From the NCBI GenBank assembly GCA_949752735.1, contig OX457036.1, forward strand, positions 19,185,746-19,249,745: a DNA stretch of 64,000 nucleotides, given 5' to 3'. Below, piece by piece: positions 1 to 22,671 of this stretch (its first letter is position 1; every line of letters starts with the position of its first letter). Origin of the DNA: Lumbricus terrestris. Lineage: Eukaryota; Annelida; Clitellata; Crassiclitellata; Lumbricidae. The notes beneath the pieces are model-generated. The model made no database searches. It saw only the letters and a program-made list of their open reading frames with translations, and was not told the origin of the DNA. The position numbers and the translations under genes were made by a program.

Positions 1-130
1 TATTAATATTATTACTTTTACTACTGCTGCTACTACTACTAATACTGATACTACTACTTCTACTACAACCACTACCACCACCACCACTACTACTACTACC
101 ACCACCACTACTCATAGTAGCAATTATAAT
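1..130. repeat. (ACT/ACC)n microsatellite
   Basis: Degenerate ACT and ACC triplets at the window edge, presumably in intron 6 of gene A. Confidence 0.8.
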
Positions 131-224
131 AGTGATCATAATAATAATAGGTATCAAATAGTAGGCCTGGCAATGGTAGCGATAACAATAGGCGTATTAA
201 CAGTGATATTTTAGTTCTTAGATT

Positions 225-475
225 AATTTTCCTTCTAGTTCTTATTCACTTCTGTGGACGTGATTTTACTTCCACTTCTACTTCTAGTTCTCAAATAATT
301 TTACTTCTAGTTCTTATTCACTTCTGTTGACGTTATTTTACTTCCACTTCTACTACTAGTTCTCAAATAATTTTACTTCTAGTTCTTATTCACTTCTGCT
401 TGAAGCAATTTTACTTCGACTTCTACTTCTAGTTCTCAAATAATTTTATTTATTCTTCCAGTTAGAGCTTATACA
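225..475. repeat. Pyrimidine-rich minisatellite, unit about 67 bp
   Basis: About three copies of a unit containing TTACTTCTAGTTCTTATTC and TTCACTTCTG. A related array lies at 1606-1860. Both are in the presumed gene A intron 6. Confidence 0.75.
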
Positions 476-1605
476 TAATTTTACTTATCCGTGCATTTGT
501 CAGTTGGGGATCCATAGAATCATGGTAGCATCACTGGCGTGAAGAGCAGAACATCAGGTAGGATGCGGGATAGATTCCCGCTATCATACCATAGGTCCAC
601 TCAGTCTATCATTTGCTAGAACGTTTGATGACACTAGTCTGGATATGAATACAAAGAACTAAACATCCCAAAATGCGATAATGTGATGTGAATGAATCAG
701 AATAAGATATGTTGTACGACTATTCACACAGTACTAACAAGATTTTACAGAACTAAATAAAGATGGCAAAGCATATTATCAAAGAGAATATTTTGTAGGC
801 TAACTGTAAACTCTAAGGCTTATTTTTTTTCTTTGAGATTAAACAAAGTGGTCCGTTTCCTTCTTTGTCCTAAAAATATTTTGCGACAGAAATTGTTTAA
901 GAGACTAAATAAATTATAATTGTCTCATCCTGGATATTAAATCAGGTCATGGCCATGTAATTCTGCTGGTTTCTCTCTCCAAGGCAATCCTACCCTCTTC
1001 TCTACAACATATAATAATAACTATTACATGTTTAACGACACTGCCATATCAGAGATGATTAGTGTCGCCACGCCATTTAGGTCCCCGTGGACGGACCGTG
1101 CTAGCCCGAGATTTGAATCTCTGAAACAGCCACCTTCTGGATTCGAACCGCGGTCCGCACGCTCTTTCACAGAGTGATTTGCGTACAGACGCGCAGCCTT
1201 ACCGGTGTAGCCAAGCGAGCCAGTTTGTTCTCTACAACAGAGACGACCATTCTCCTTTTCAAGACAGAGTTCCTTGCCAGCAGACTGCCTCTGTTCAGTC
1301 TCAGGTGCCTGACCCTTGTCTCTCCCTATTCACTGGCCAATAATATATCTAACTTCTTTGGTCACCCTGCCGGTCGGCCTCTGACTTCAGACGACCTCAG
1401 CCCTGCATTACCCCAATTTGCATATCAAGAGCCCTTAACCCCAAACCGGTTTAGACTAGTTTAGAGCCACAATTATGACCCCGGGTATACAGGTAAAACG
1501 TCTCTTTGTTCTGTGAGTAGGCTAATCTGCTTGCTCACAATACTAAAACACAGTCCATAAAATCAGAAGTCTCTTCACTTTCGTTCTAAAACTATGTAGG
1601 CCTAT
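476..1605. other. Intronic or intergenic stretch with SINE remnants
   Basis: No coding exon recognised. Positions 1029-1072 (TGTTTAACGACACTGCC...TTAGTGTCGCC) match part of a dispersed repeat also at 62869-62965. Positions 1095-1170 contain a tRNA B-box-like sequence (GGATTCGAACC, minus strand), probably a SINE remnant. Confidence 0.4.
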
Positions 1606-1860
1606 GCTTCTTATTCTTATTCACTTCCGAAGGTCTTAATTCCACTTCTTATTCTATTCTCATTCTTAAAATAATTATACTTCTTATTCTTATTCACTTC
1701 TGAAGGTCTTAATTCCACTTCTTATTCTATTCTCGTTCTTAAAATAATTATACTTCTTATTCTTATTCACTTCTGAAGGTCTTAATTCCACTTCTTAATC
1801 TATTCTCCTCCTTAAAATAATTTTTATTCTACTTCCACTTCTGCTGAACGAAAATACAAT
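1606..1860. repeat. 73-bp tandem minisatellite
   Basis: Units containing TTCACTTCTGAAGGTC recur with a 73-bp period (1621, 1694, 1767). Confidence 0.8.
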
Positions 1861-1914
1861 AATTATTCTTATTCTACTTCTTATTCAGGAAAATATCACT
1901 GGGCGCATATTTAC

Positions 1915-11743
<9,829 letters not shown>

Positions 11744-11837
11744 CTGCAAGAATTATTTTAATGAAGTTCGCAGAGGTAAAGATAATCAAGCCGCGTTTCA
11801 CAAAATCGTTGCTTCTCATTTCGAGCTGACATACCGC

Positions 11838-11905
11838 AGTTCATTCATTCATTGAGGGCATATATATAGCGCCCGTTCGGAAACTACTCAGAAGTGCTCC
11901 CAGCC
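11838..11905 (-). mobile_element. SINE family II fragment with (ATTC)n tail
   Basis: ATTCATTCATT is followed by TATATAGCGCC and ACTCAGAAG, the 3' portion of SINE family II (fuller copy at 28090-28300). Confidence 0.6.
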
Positions 11906-12262
11906 CCGCCTAGAATAAAGAAAAAAGACTTGAGGGACCTGTAGGTAGAACCAAGCCGGATGAACCAAAAGTAGAGAGCGAGGCGTAATCGGGAGGTCGT
12001 TCCAGACAGTGGGCCCCACGACCGAGAAAGCAAAGCACAGAATGTCGGATTCAGCCGTAACATCGAGTTGCCTCGTCCAGCACTATTGAAGCCGACGCTG
12101 CTTGATTGCAACTGCTGATTAATTACAGGGGTCTAATTTAGCTGCTTGGCAGCCATGCAGGGCGTCCATCACGTCCGACTGCTCAGGTAATCATCGCCAT
12201 CTGTCGAATGAAAGGTTGAGTCGACCTTTGAAAGGAGGGCAGCTAATAAAGAGAGCGTGTGT

Positions 12263-12303
<41 letters not shown>

Positions 12304-12778
12304 ATATCATTGGGCTCAATGCCCGTAAGAGTCCGACGCCACTCTCTGTCTGAGTCTGTCTCGCGCCATGCTGCCCAGCTTCAACAGGTCCGGTCAGCAG
12401 GTTTGCTCCATACCATTAACATCTTGGAGCAGTTAGACCACCTTGTCTAAATGAAGAGAATGCATGAAGGACAACTTGGGTCAATGCCCGTATGTGTCCC
12501 ACGCTCTCCCCCGACTCTCCACCGGTCTGTCCTGACCGGCCTGTGCATGTCTGCTCCACATCATGACACCTTGAAGCATCTGGGTCGCTCTGTCACTTGT
12601 GCCGTGGTTTTTGCGGATTTAAATCGTCTTGGTCTTTTACTGCCAGTTTATCTCCACCCATCTGACAAACCTTCCTCACTTTGTCCGGGCTTAGGACCGG
12701 CACAGGGAAGTTGTTGGTTCCCTGTGGCGGAGGATGGATGCAGTTTAATGTCGTGCCCAGGACCAGCGTGTGTAATGC
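12263..12778 (-). mobile_element. Retroelement repeat X, copy 2
   Basis: Opposite orientation to copies 1 and 3, with (CAT)n at 12263-12303, equivalent to a (GAT)n 3' tail. Matches include CGGATTTAAATCGTCTTGG and CACATCATGACACCTTG. Confidence 0.7.
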
Positions 12779-12811
12779 AGACCTGTAATTGAACAATTAT
12801 TGTGTATGTGC

Positions 12812-13065
12812 ACTTGTTATAGCGCCCTTCTGAGTCTCCCGACTATAGTGTGTGTGTGTATGTGTGTGTGTGTATTTGCAGTTTTACGTCACTGTGTGGT
12901 AACAAAGACCATTAGCGACGCCCTCCTCCTTTACCCAGGCTTAGGACTGGCACTGGCAGAGTACAACCAGTGGCGGAGTTAACTACAGTGCGGACACTGC
13001 ATCGGAGTTTCACGCCGAGGCACATGAGCGATTGCAAGTGAAAGACTTGCTCAAGGGCTCTACGA
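12812..13065 (-). mobile_element. SINE family II copy split by another repeat
   Basis: The SINE reads TTGTTATAGCGCCCTTC...CCCGACTATAG, is broken at about 12845, and resumes CAGTGCGGACACTG at 12984. The insert (12845-12982) contains CCTCCTCCTTTACCCAGG and TGGCACTGGCAGAG, also seen at 31612-31730 (inverted) and 62869-62965. Confidence 0.6.
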
Positions 13066-13588
13066 GGTAAACCTGGAAGTCGACCCCAATAAGTCGACCC
13101 CTGTAGACTTGGCTTACCCCAATCGATTTGGCTTTCCCAAGTCGAGGCGTTTCTGCTTACCGCAGCTGACCCAAGTCGAATTTTGTAGAGGGAAGTCACT
13201 TAAAGTTGCTTTTCCACACGTCGACTTAAACCGACTAGAGACACAAGCAAACCTAAATTAATTACTTCAAACCATTGTTCATGAGAACAGGTCAGCATTT
13301 AAGCAGGTTTTGACTTTGTAGTGTGTTTAGGCCAACACTTTTGTAGTGTGTTTGCGGTAAATGATTAGGTCTGCCAAAGGCTGCCAGTAGGCTATTAACT
13401 TCTATGGTCTACTGCGTCGGCCTACGCAGACTGCGAAAAAAATTATTTTCGAAGTCGGCTTTGCCAAACATCTACGTTTAGGCCGACAGCAGGCTATTTT
13501 ATCTGCCGTCCGCCAATCCATTCATACAATGTTAGGCCGTTATCCATGTTGAAACGTCACACGTTGATACGTTTCATAGAAATAAGGT

Positions 13589-14227
13589 CAGGCCCGGCCT
13601 AAGGGCAAGGCGAGCGAGGCAGCCGCCTTGGGCACCGCGCTGCTGGTTATAATTTTTTTTTCTTTGTTGAAATTGCAAAGCAACAGGTAGCATTGTATGC
13701 TGTCATTTTAACGAAATTGCTCATCATTTCAGTGCTAATAGCCTTGGTCTAAGACTTCAAAGTGTCCCCCATGTCGAACATTTTATAACATCAATAACAG
13801 AAATTCGCTTGCAGTCAATTTGCCACGTGATGTGACAGGGTGATTTTGAAAGAAGGAAACTTCCTCACAGCTAGCCTACTTTTTAGGCGTTGGCTTGCGT
13901 GTAGAATTCTCTCCAGAAAAACTAATTAACTCTCTTTGCTTCAAATGTGCAAATGGACGTCAGCATAGGCCTACATTTTGCAGGAGAGGGCAAAACACAA
14001 TGATGTTGTGACATTTTTAGCGAGAGCTTAGAAATTGCAAAGCAGGAAATTTAGAACATAGCTATTTTCAGAGACGTGTCTAACATAATGTAAATTTACT
14101 TCGTGAATAATTAGCATCATTAGTGCTCTGGCGCTACGAAATTTGTCAAAAACCAAAACGCAGGCCTCAGTTGAAACAATTATCAATTTTCGGGGCGGGT
14201 CTCTCTTGCCCCTAAGTGCGGGCGCTG
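13589..14227. mobile_element. Possible hAT-like element
   Basis: Ends resemble each other: left CAGGCCCGGCCTAAGGGCAA, right reverse complement CAGCGCCCGCACTTAGGGGC. No matching 8-bp duplication was found. Confidence 0.4.
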
Positions 14228-14693
14228 ATGATTTTGCATTTCTTATAGATAGGCCTAGGCCTACATAACGTAGTATAGGGAAAGCCATCTAAGATGGGAC
14301 GCTTCATAGGATGGGACACAACTAATGCTACCGCTACAGGCCTACGCAGGGGAAGTCACTTGATTTACAATGTTCGCTAATAATAGGCCTATCGCTTTTT
14401 TCGGAAAATTGCTATTCTTTTACATGCATCATTTGAAAGACTAATATGTATAGGCCTAGACTACTATTTTGGACAACCCTCCTGACTAGACAAAGCGCTC
14501 GTGAAAATGCAGTGCCCTGCGCTTTTCTTCCGAGAGGCGCTTTAGATATGTGAAGATTACGATTTCGAAGAATAACAAAATCAGTCGGACCGCCGGAGTC
14601 ACAAAATATACATGCTTGGACTGCTAAAAGTCTTGACGCTTCGACGGAGTAAAGATGCCTTGGAAGACAACGGCGATATGATTAGGCCTACAA

Positions 14694-14783
14694 TCATCAT
14701 CATCATCATCGTCGTCATCATCATCGTCATCATCATCATCATCGTCGTCATAATCGTCGTCGTCGTCGTCGTCGTTATCATCA
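14694..14783. repeat. (CAT)n/(CGT)n microsatellite
   Basis: CATCAT triplets alternating with CGTCGT. Confidence 0.9.
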
Positions 14784-14888
14784 CTGATGCATGGAGGAAG
14801 CGGTGGCGCATTTGGCTACAGTCTGGCATGGAGATCAGCGGAACTGGGTTCAATTCCCGAAACCCCGGCCGGTAAACGTGCTTTGTAG

Positions 14889-17800
14889 CATAGATGTAAA
14901 AAACGATGAAAATAAAATAAAAACGGTAAAAAACGTCGTTTTTTTCGAAATAATAAAAAACGACAAAAAAACCGATAAAAACGGAAACGGAAAATAATTT
15001 GCCTTTGTTACATCTGAAATTTCATTTTCAGCTTAAAAATCTTGCTTATGCAATTTTATCAAGAAATTGGAAATAACACAACTTTATTATTAGGCCAAAA
15101 TAATTGGTATAAGTAACATTAATCTACCACAGTTATTTTTTTCTAATAACTTTGGTTTAATAAGAAATTCGGGCAAATTAAAGGTACTGAAATCTTTTCA
15201 AATTTAAATTGTGAACATAATTATGTCCACATTATAAGTTTATGCTGATCAGGGGCGGATCCAGGGGGGGGGGCCAATCCGGCCATGGCCCCCCATTCCA
15301 AATCTCCATGGGACGTGGCACCATCCGTGGTCGCCCAAAAGATTTTTTGCAGGAAGTCACTCATGGCCAGGAGAATTAATATATAAATGTAATTAAAATC
15401 CAAGCCTCTCACACAATTGCATTGTCTTTATATAAAGCAACAAAAAGAAAAAATCTTTCAACAGTATTCGACTATGATTTATGGCATACAACGTTTGTTA
15501 CTCGTGTATATATTCTTTAGTAAAATGTAAAAATATAACACCAACAAACACAATTATAACTAATAACAACTAACTATCATTATTTTGCAAAGCAAGTTTA
15601 CACTAACAACAGTATTGGGAATTTTTCCCAGATGCAAAAATATTTCAGCGGCAAAACTTGTTAGGTTTTGAATTTAGTCTATAATGTTCAATAAACTGCG
15701 GTGAATGATCACACATGTTTACTTCTTGTTCTTATTTATTCCTTACTATGTTTCATTCAGTGGTTGGAAGTATTTTATTTACTGTAGTCTTAAAAATAAT
15801 ATAATAGGATGAGGTCTATTCTTGCTTTAACTTGGAATTATTTTAGCATTGTGTGCTTCATATTATAAATACATAAATACTTTAAAAATACTTTTGTTTG
15901 CCATTAATAACAGCTAATAGAGCAATGTTATATGCTGTATGCACTAGCCCTACAATAACTATTATTCACTATTATTATTTATTGTGGAAAGTCTCTGGTT
16001 ATGGCCCTTAGCCACGCATAACATACATCCATAACATAGCCATAATGGCATGGATATATATACATATATAAATATAATATATATAATTAATTATATATAT
16101 ATAATATTATACATACAGTCTACCAAGCAACATTTGCAATGCAACTTTGTCAACCAACTGTCCATTGTCAGTGTGTGCCTTAACTTCAATCTGAGACTCA
16201 AATGTAAGCTTCTCGCCCAATTGCATTGTGAAATAAAAACTTTGGAAACCCCTTTCATGAACAAGAGTTTGATCTATGCTTCATAAAAAAACTTAATGTA
16301 CATATTTGCTCAAGAAAGGAGCATTCCTCGCCCATTTTTCTACAAATTTCTTGTGACAGTTTCAAAATCGATTGTTCTGGCAATATCATACTCAAAGTTT
16401 TCAAATGTCAACCTGGCCAAATCCACAAAATGTGAAAGAGATATTGTAACCCTTCAGACATTTAAATCTATCATTTTGCGTTTGCTAAATGATCTTTTTG
16501 CAGAAGCTACCACTTATGGAATTGTCAACAGTAGGCTCATGCGTTACCTGACACACATTTGGAAATAACTCCGCAGGATTTTTTATGTATGTTAAAAGTT
16601 CAACAGGTTCAATGGGCACATCCAAAATTTGCCTTTATAGGCATACCGATGGTAAATGTTCAATTTCTGTTACAAAATCCTGACCATGAAGGAATGCAGG
16701 ATAAAGCTAGAGCTTTTCCTGCCAAATTACATGTAGGCCTAGGCCTAGACCTAGGCTTACACATGATTAGATTTATATATTTGCACAAGAATTAAACCCC
16801 TTAGCCAGAGTTAAATAAAATATGCAAAAAATAGAAAAACTTTGATTGCAAGCTCCTCCTAGCCCCTGAAAATATACGACCAATTTCTAAATCTGTGCGT
16901 TCTAGGGGGCTTATCCCTCTAGCTCTGATAAATTCCGCCCATGCCTTTAAGAGTGCATTTCTTGTATGCTATACTGTGTATACTGAATTTTTTTAGCAAT
17001 CTGAAACAATCCTGTTAAAATGAGTGTAACTTACTCTTAATATTTGCACAAATACTTTTTTTTCAACTGAATAACTTCTCTCCAGCGCTATCTTTAAAAT
17101 TTGAAATTGTCAAATTTTAAACTGTTTTGGTTCTGTTATTTGAACAACTGAACACCTAGTAAAACAACATCGTTACTACATGACTTTCAGATTTTGACCC
17201 CGCAATTTATTAGTTCTTGGCTAGTTTGTGTACCATTTGTTATTATTGAACTGCAAAGTGTGTCCTGGTCAGCAATTCAGGACCATCTTAGGAAACAAGG
17301 ATAAACTGATTCTAGTGCAGAAAGGTCAGCTCATGTAACATAATTATACTCATATCTGAAGTTATTCACTACATATAATAACCCAGCCACAGCAGAACTG
17401 AGCTGCTGGACTCGATACATACAGATATTATTAATATTGAATTGTATATATTAATATTAATATAGTATTGTATATATTTTTTATCAGTACTGAACAAATT
17501 GAGTAATTTTGCTAAAATGACATCTCACAAGGGCACTGTTGCAGTGTGGAAACTTTAAAAAACCTATTTTAAAGTATAGTCTATGTTTATTGAGATCTTA
17601 TGGCACTCTTATAAGCACTGAAAAGTACAGCTATTTTGCTAAGATAACAGCTTAAAATGCTACCATTGCAATGTGAAAATTCAAAAAGTTTCTGGTGGGG
17701 AGGGGTGTATCCCCCCTCCCCATACCCCTCCCCACAACTCTCGGCGCTACGTGCCTCATGACTGTCCTCCAGACAGTCCATAATCTACCCCTCCAGAAAC

Positions 17801-18352
17801 CTCACCCCCCCCCATAGGAGGGGACTAAATTAAACTCTGCTTTCGGCCAAACGACTAAAAAAAATTCCGACCCAAATTTTTTTGGCCCCCCCTTCGAAAA
17901 TTCCTGGATCCGCCCCTGATGCTGATCAACATAACAAATTAAAATCTATCCAGAAGCAAAACCACAGATGTTTACTAAATTAAAAATTTTACATTTGTGC
18001 TTAAAATTCTTACTTATAAATATTAATTATAGGTCCAAGAATTTTATATCAAAATAACTCTTACAAATTTCATTTCTTATATAGGGATCTACTACATGTA
18101 TTTCTTAAAATTATGACCCAAACAACTACACAAAGACCCTATAGTTAGCCGAATCCTTGAGAGCACGGTGAAAACGTATGGAATATCAGACAAAAATTAA
18201 ATTAAGGAAAATAATATTAGACAGTAAATAATAAAATAAAGTTACATAACAATCGAAAAAAACGATAAAAAACGATGGGAAAAATAAAAAACGAAAAAAC
18301 GACGTTTTTTGAAAGAGAATAAAAAACCAAAAAATCGTTTTTTACAACTATG
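14889..18352. mobile_element. Outer hAT-like element carrying a nested hAT element
   Basis: TIRs are CATAGATGTAAAAAACGAT (left) and, as reverse complement of the right end, CATAGTTGTAAAAAACGAT. The 8-bp target duplication CTTTGTAG is perfect at 14881-14888 and 18353-18360. Without the inner insertion the element is about 795 bp and A-rich, with no transposase frame, so non-autonomous. Its target was the 3' region of the LINE at 18383-19570. Confidence 0.85.
15250..17918. mobile_element. Inner hAT-like element, 2.67 kb
   Basis: TIRs are CAGGGGCGGATCCAGG at both ends. The 8-bp target duplication ATGCTGAT is perfect at 15242-15249 and 17919-17926. Several short frames (for example 16296-16568) show no recognisable hAT transposase motif. 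Part of its right half resembles the interior of the element at 20518-21501. Confidence 0.87.
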
Positions 18353-18382
18353 CTTTGTAGGATGCTATTAATTCTTTCTTCT

Positions 18383-19570
18383 TTAGGTCTGCTGCCTCTC
18401 GGCAGGTCCAGATGCCCAACGACGCCACTCTTCTCGGTGTTGTGCTTTTTCTTTGAGTCTTCCATATCCATTCTCCATCATCCAGTCCAAGAACTTTTCC
18501 CTCGGTCTTCCTCTTCCCCTCTTCCCCTCTTCCCCTCCATTTTGCCCTCCACTATGTCTCTTTGCAAGGAGTTGCCTCTCAGTATATGTCCCATCCAGTT
18601 CTTCTGCCTTGTTCTAATTGTATTCATCAAGGATCTTTCCTCTTCCACCTTTTTCAATACTTCTTCGTTTGATGTATGCTCTGTCCAGCTGACCCTTTCC
18701 ATCCTTCTCCATATCCACATCTCGAACGCTTCTATTCGTTTGACATCCTCCTTTCTCATCGTCCAGGTCTCTGCTCCGTACAGTGTGACGCTCCAGATCA
18801 GTGCCTTGACCATTCTTTTCTTGATGTCTCGATTCAATCCTCCTTTCAATAGCTCCTTCCTTTTCGTGAACGCTTCTTTCCCCATCGCTATCCTCTTCTT
18901 GATTTCTTTGTGGCACTTCGCATCCTCCGATATTAGGCTTCCCAGGTAGCAAAATTCAGTGACTTGCTCCACTTTTTCTCCATTGATTGTTATTTTCATA
19001 TTCTTTTCTCCATTTGCTTCTCTACTTATTCTCATTACTTTCATCTTTTTGATGTTTATCTTCATCCCATATTCTTCGCTGGTTCTGTTTAGTTCATCCA
19101 TTATGTGTTGTAGGTGCTCTTCTTTGTTTGCCAGCATTGCTTGGTCATCCGCAAATCTTAGAGCCTTTATCATCTTTCCTCCAACCTTTATGCCTTCTTC
19201 CGTGTCCTGTAGTGCTTCCCGTATTAGCTCTTCGATGTAAAGATTGAATAGTATGGGTGAGAGTGGACACCCCTGCCTCACACCTCTTCCTATTTGTACC
19301 GGCTCCGATAGTTCCCCCTCTATCCTCACTCTTATCCTCTGTCCCATATACAGGTTTCCTATTAGCCTTCTGTCTCTCCAATCCACTCCCATCTTCCTCA
19401 GGATTGTCATTAGCTTCCTCCAGTCTACCTTGTCGAACGCCTTTTCGTAATCCACAAAGCATAGGCTATGTACACTTCTTGGTTGTTTTCCAGACTTCTT
19501 TCCGTTAGTATTCTCAAAGCTCCAATGGCGTCTCTCGTTCCTCTACCCTTCCTGAACCCGAATTGATCAT
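18383..19570 (-). pseudogene. Broken non-LTR retrotransposon reverse transcriptase
   Basis: The long frame (19455-18478) contains DYEKAFDKVDW (motif A), GVRQGCPLSPILFNLY, ALRFADDQAML (catalytic FADD), FCYLGSLI and GAETWTMRKEDVKRIEAFEM, typical of RTE/Jockey-like ORF2. Upstream, DQFGFRKGRGTRDA lies in another frame: five extra bases (GCCTA) between VYI and FVDYEK break it at about 19465. A second frameshift near 18510 separates the body from the C-terminus ([24 protein letters not shown]), which stops at 18383-18385. The endonuclease domain is absent. This is a 5'-truncated dead copy; I do not assign the clade. Confidence 0.88.
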
Positions 19571-20517
19571 CATTGAGCTATTAATTAGCGCAGTGAATTG
19601 CAGACTGACTGTTCTGTTGGTAGTTAAAATTGGTGTCAATTAAGATCGTTTTATGTAATCACACTGCTTGGGTCAACCTGAAAAATAAATGAAGATTATT
19701 ATTATTATTAATAATTATATTATTAGCTTTACTAAAGTGTCTTTGTTTACCATTGCTATTAGGCCTATTAGACACCTGAATTGTTTTCTAAAGTCTAAAC
19801 TTCTTTCAGCAAAATCTATTAACTTCACTTTCTGACAATGCAATTACCGAATTGAATAACTTACCTTGTTCCTACTGCCTGCAAGACCGCTCTTGACTTG
19901 TCTCCTGAAATTTCAAATGATGCACACTTGACTCGACGTCAGTGCGTTGCTTTATTAGAACTTATAATATTATAAGACACTTTGACCCACTTTCGAAAGC
20001 GACAACAACTCTTTATATGGACTTCAGAGGAGCCATCATGAAGTGAATTAACCAAGTTTTTCAAGAGGAGTTGCCCTTGACCACATGCTTAACCTACAAT
20101 GGAATCTTATGACAGTGAAGAAAAGCTCTTGCGCTTACAATGTTGACATACGGCTACCTTCATTGCAAGTATTCGACTGTAGGCCTACAACAAGTCCACG
20201 TGAATAACGAAATTCTCGCACAATAAACTTCTTTGGTGGGCAACTGAAACCCGGCGTTGTCACACATACTGCATATAATATTGTATGTATAGATGATTAT
20301 ATAACATTATTCTGTATATAATATTGCATATATATATATATGATATAATACGACTATGATGTCTTCTACCAGCTCAGCTGCGTAAAGAGTCAGAGTCAAT
20401 CACTAACACATTAATAAAAAACCTTTATTCGGGTCCTTCCCGTCAAATCTTATGTTGAGTGAGAATTTACCAGCGCAATTCGACAGCGACAGGTAATGAT
20501 GATATGATGATAATGAT

Positions 20518-21501
20518 CAGGGGCTTCTATTCCTGTACATGGCGGGCGCAGCTTGCGCCCAGTGAAAAATAAGGGGGGGAATCAGAAGACAGCCAAAATT
20601 CACGTCGGTTGGGGGGGAGGTCGGACATGGAGGGCAGCGTTCAATCTAGACACCACTAGGAGGAAGATTCCCCCAGAAAATACTTCCATTCCATATAAAT
20701 TTGGACAAAATGGTAGGCCTAATAGTTTTTAGCACAATGTATACACTTTATAAACTTTGAGTTTTTAGTTAGGCTACTATCTGCATTTTTGAATTACATG
20801 AACTGCTATAACAGCTATAATATACCATAAAAAAAATTCCTATTACATGATTATAGTTATGTTTTTACTATTTTAATAAATAATACAATCATATTGAAAT
20901 TGAAAAAATAATATTAATACAAATACTATTTTTGCACAACTAAATAGCTTCTCTCCAATGCTATCTTTCAAATTTCAGACTCTCAAATTTGGTCCTTGAA
21001 CACTTAGTAAAGCAACATCATTATTACGTGGGCTTACAATGTAGGACCTGCATTGTATTTTATTGTATTGCATTGTGCTCTAAAAATTTATGTAACGCCT
21101 CTCGAGTGTAGGCCCTGTATGTCTACACTGATCAGAGGCTCAAAACATATAGCTGCCGAATTTTGTCAGCAATTCGCCCACTGAAATAGTAGGCCTAGAG
21201 TTATTTTGCTAAGAGGACAGCTTAAAATGCTGAAATTGCAATGCGGAAATCGCAAAATATTTCTTATGGGAGGGGCACATTCCCTCCCCATACCAGGTCC
21301 CTTATCGGCGCTACATATGCTTCGGCGATCGTCTGCTGGATGCTCGTTTGTCCCCCTCCAAACAAACCTTCATTCCCACACTAGAGGAGGGCATGCGCTA
21401 GATTACATTATATTGCATAGTATACATAGAGGAAGGCCGGTTCAGAAAGCGGGGGAAGAAGATGGATTGCGCCCGGTTGCTTGGGGGGATAGAAGCCCCT
21501 G
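20518..21501. mobile_element. hAT-like non-autonomous element
   Basis: Left TIR CAGGGGCTTCTATTCC and right TIR (reverse complement) CAGGGGCTTCTATCCC. Target duplication ATAATGAT (20510-20517) against ATAATGGT (21502-21509), 7/8. No transposase frame. Confidence 0.8.
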
Positions 21502-21506
21502 ATAAT

Positions 21507-21665
21507 GGTGGTGGTGGTGGTGGTGGTGGTGGCGGTGGTGGTGGTGGCGATGACGATGACGATGACGATGGCGATGACGATGACGATGACGATGATGATG
21601 ATGATGATGATGGTGATGATCATGATCATGATCATGACGACGACGACGACGATGATGATAATGAT
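21507..21665. repeat. (GGT)n/(GAT)n microsatellite
   Basis: GGT triplets then GAC/GAT triplets, directly beside the hAT element at 20518-21501. Confidence 0.92.
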
Positions 21666-21973
21666 GATCATATTGGAATAGCTCTTACACTATTATAGTT
21701 GTCCAAAGTTCCTCAAAGGTGTCGTTCATTATGATATGATTTCGGATGTGGACGACATTAACAAGTTCCCCTTAAGTCGGAAACGACATTTAATCAATCC
21801 AATATCATAGTCACCTAGTGACTGATGATCCAAAGAAATTGATTCTAGACCAAAGGGAAAGAAATATAAACCTAAATGAGACTAGAAAATCGGATTTTCT
21901 AGTGTCATTAAAAATCTTTTTTGAAAATAATATCGATATTTTTCTATGCCATTATATTCAGTGTTGATGTTAC

Positions 21974-22235
21974 TGGACTCGGACTTGGGCTCGATCGGTC
22001 CTTTGTGACTCGGACTCGGATTCCTTTGGATTCGACTCGGTCTCGGCTTAGCTGGACTCGCACTTGGGCTCGATCGGTCCTTTGTGACTCGGACTCGGAT
22101 TCCTTTGGATTCGACTCGGTCTCGGCTTAGCTGGACTCGGACTTGGACTCGATCGGTCCTTTGTGACTCGGACTCGGATTCCTTTGGATTCGACTCGGTC
22201 TCGGCTTAGCTGGACTCGGACTTGGACTCAGTTCA
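21974..22235. repeat. 79-bp minisatellite rich in CGGACTCGGA
   Basis: About 3.3 units with a 79-bp period (TCGATCGGTC at 21991, 22070, 22149). Units contain nested 6-bp ACTCGG runs. Confidence 0.88.
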
Positions 22236-22259
22236 GGTGGACTCGACTACATCACTGGT

Positions 22260-22671
22260 CAGTGATGGGCAAAAGTTTAACTAAAAGTTCAACCTTTAGC
22301 TAAGCTAAAAAGTGAACTCATTTTTTAGTTATTAGCTAAGTGACAGTAGCAAAATAGGCAACTTTGCAACTAAACCCTCTTCAGCAATGACAGTGAATAC
22401 TGTGAGCATCTCAATGTGGTGTGTAGTTACTCATATTTGCAATACAGACCATTACTCTGGTGATGATGATGATGCTGAAAGACCCAATCAACGAAATTGG
22501 AACTGTGGTAACTAAACGTAACTATAGTTACTTTGAAAAGTAACTGTAATCAGTAACTAGTTACCTTTTTGGAAAAGTAATCAGTTACAGTAACTAGTTA
22601 CTTTTGCAGTCCAGTATGCTAGCTATAGTTACTGTAACTGATTACTTATAAAAAGTAACTAGCCAACACTG
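22260..22671. mobile_element. Possible hAT-like MITE
   Basis: Ends CAGTGATGGGCAA and (reverse complement) CAGTGTTGGCTAG resemble each other. The interior repeats AGTAACTAGTTAC-type palindromes. No matching target duplication. Confidence 0.4.

Noticed and set aside
16050..16795. Three frames inside the 2.67-kb hAT element as possible transposase
   Set aside because: None shows recognisable hAT dimerisation or catalytic motifs; low-complexity and AT-rich.
18350..18949. 199-codon plus-strand frame, Ser/Leu/Phe-rich
   Set aside because: Antisense shadow of the LINE reverse transcriptase.
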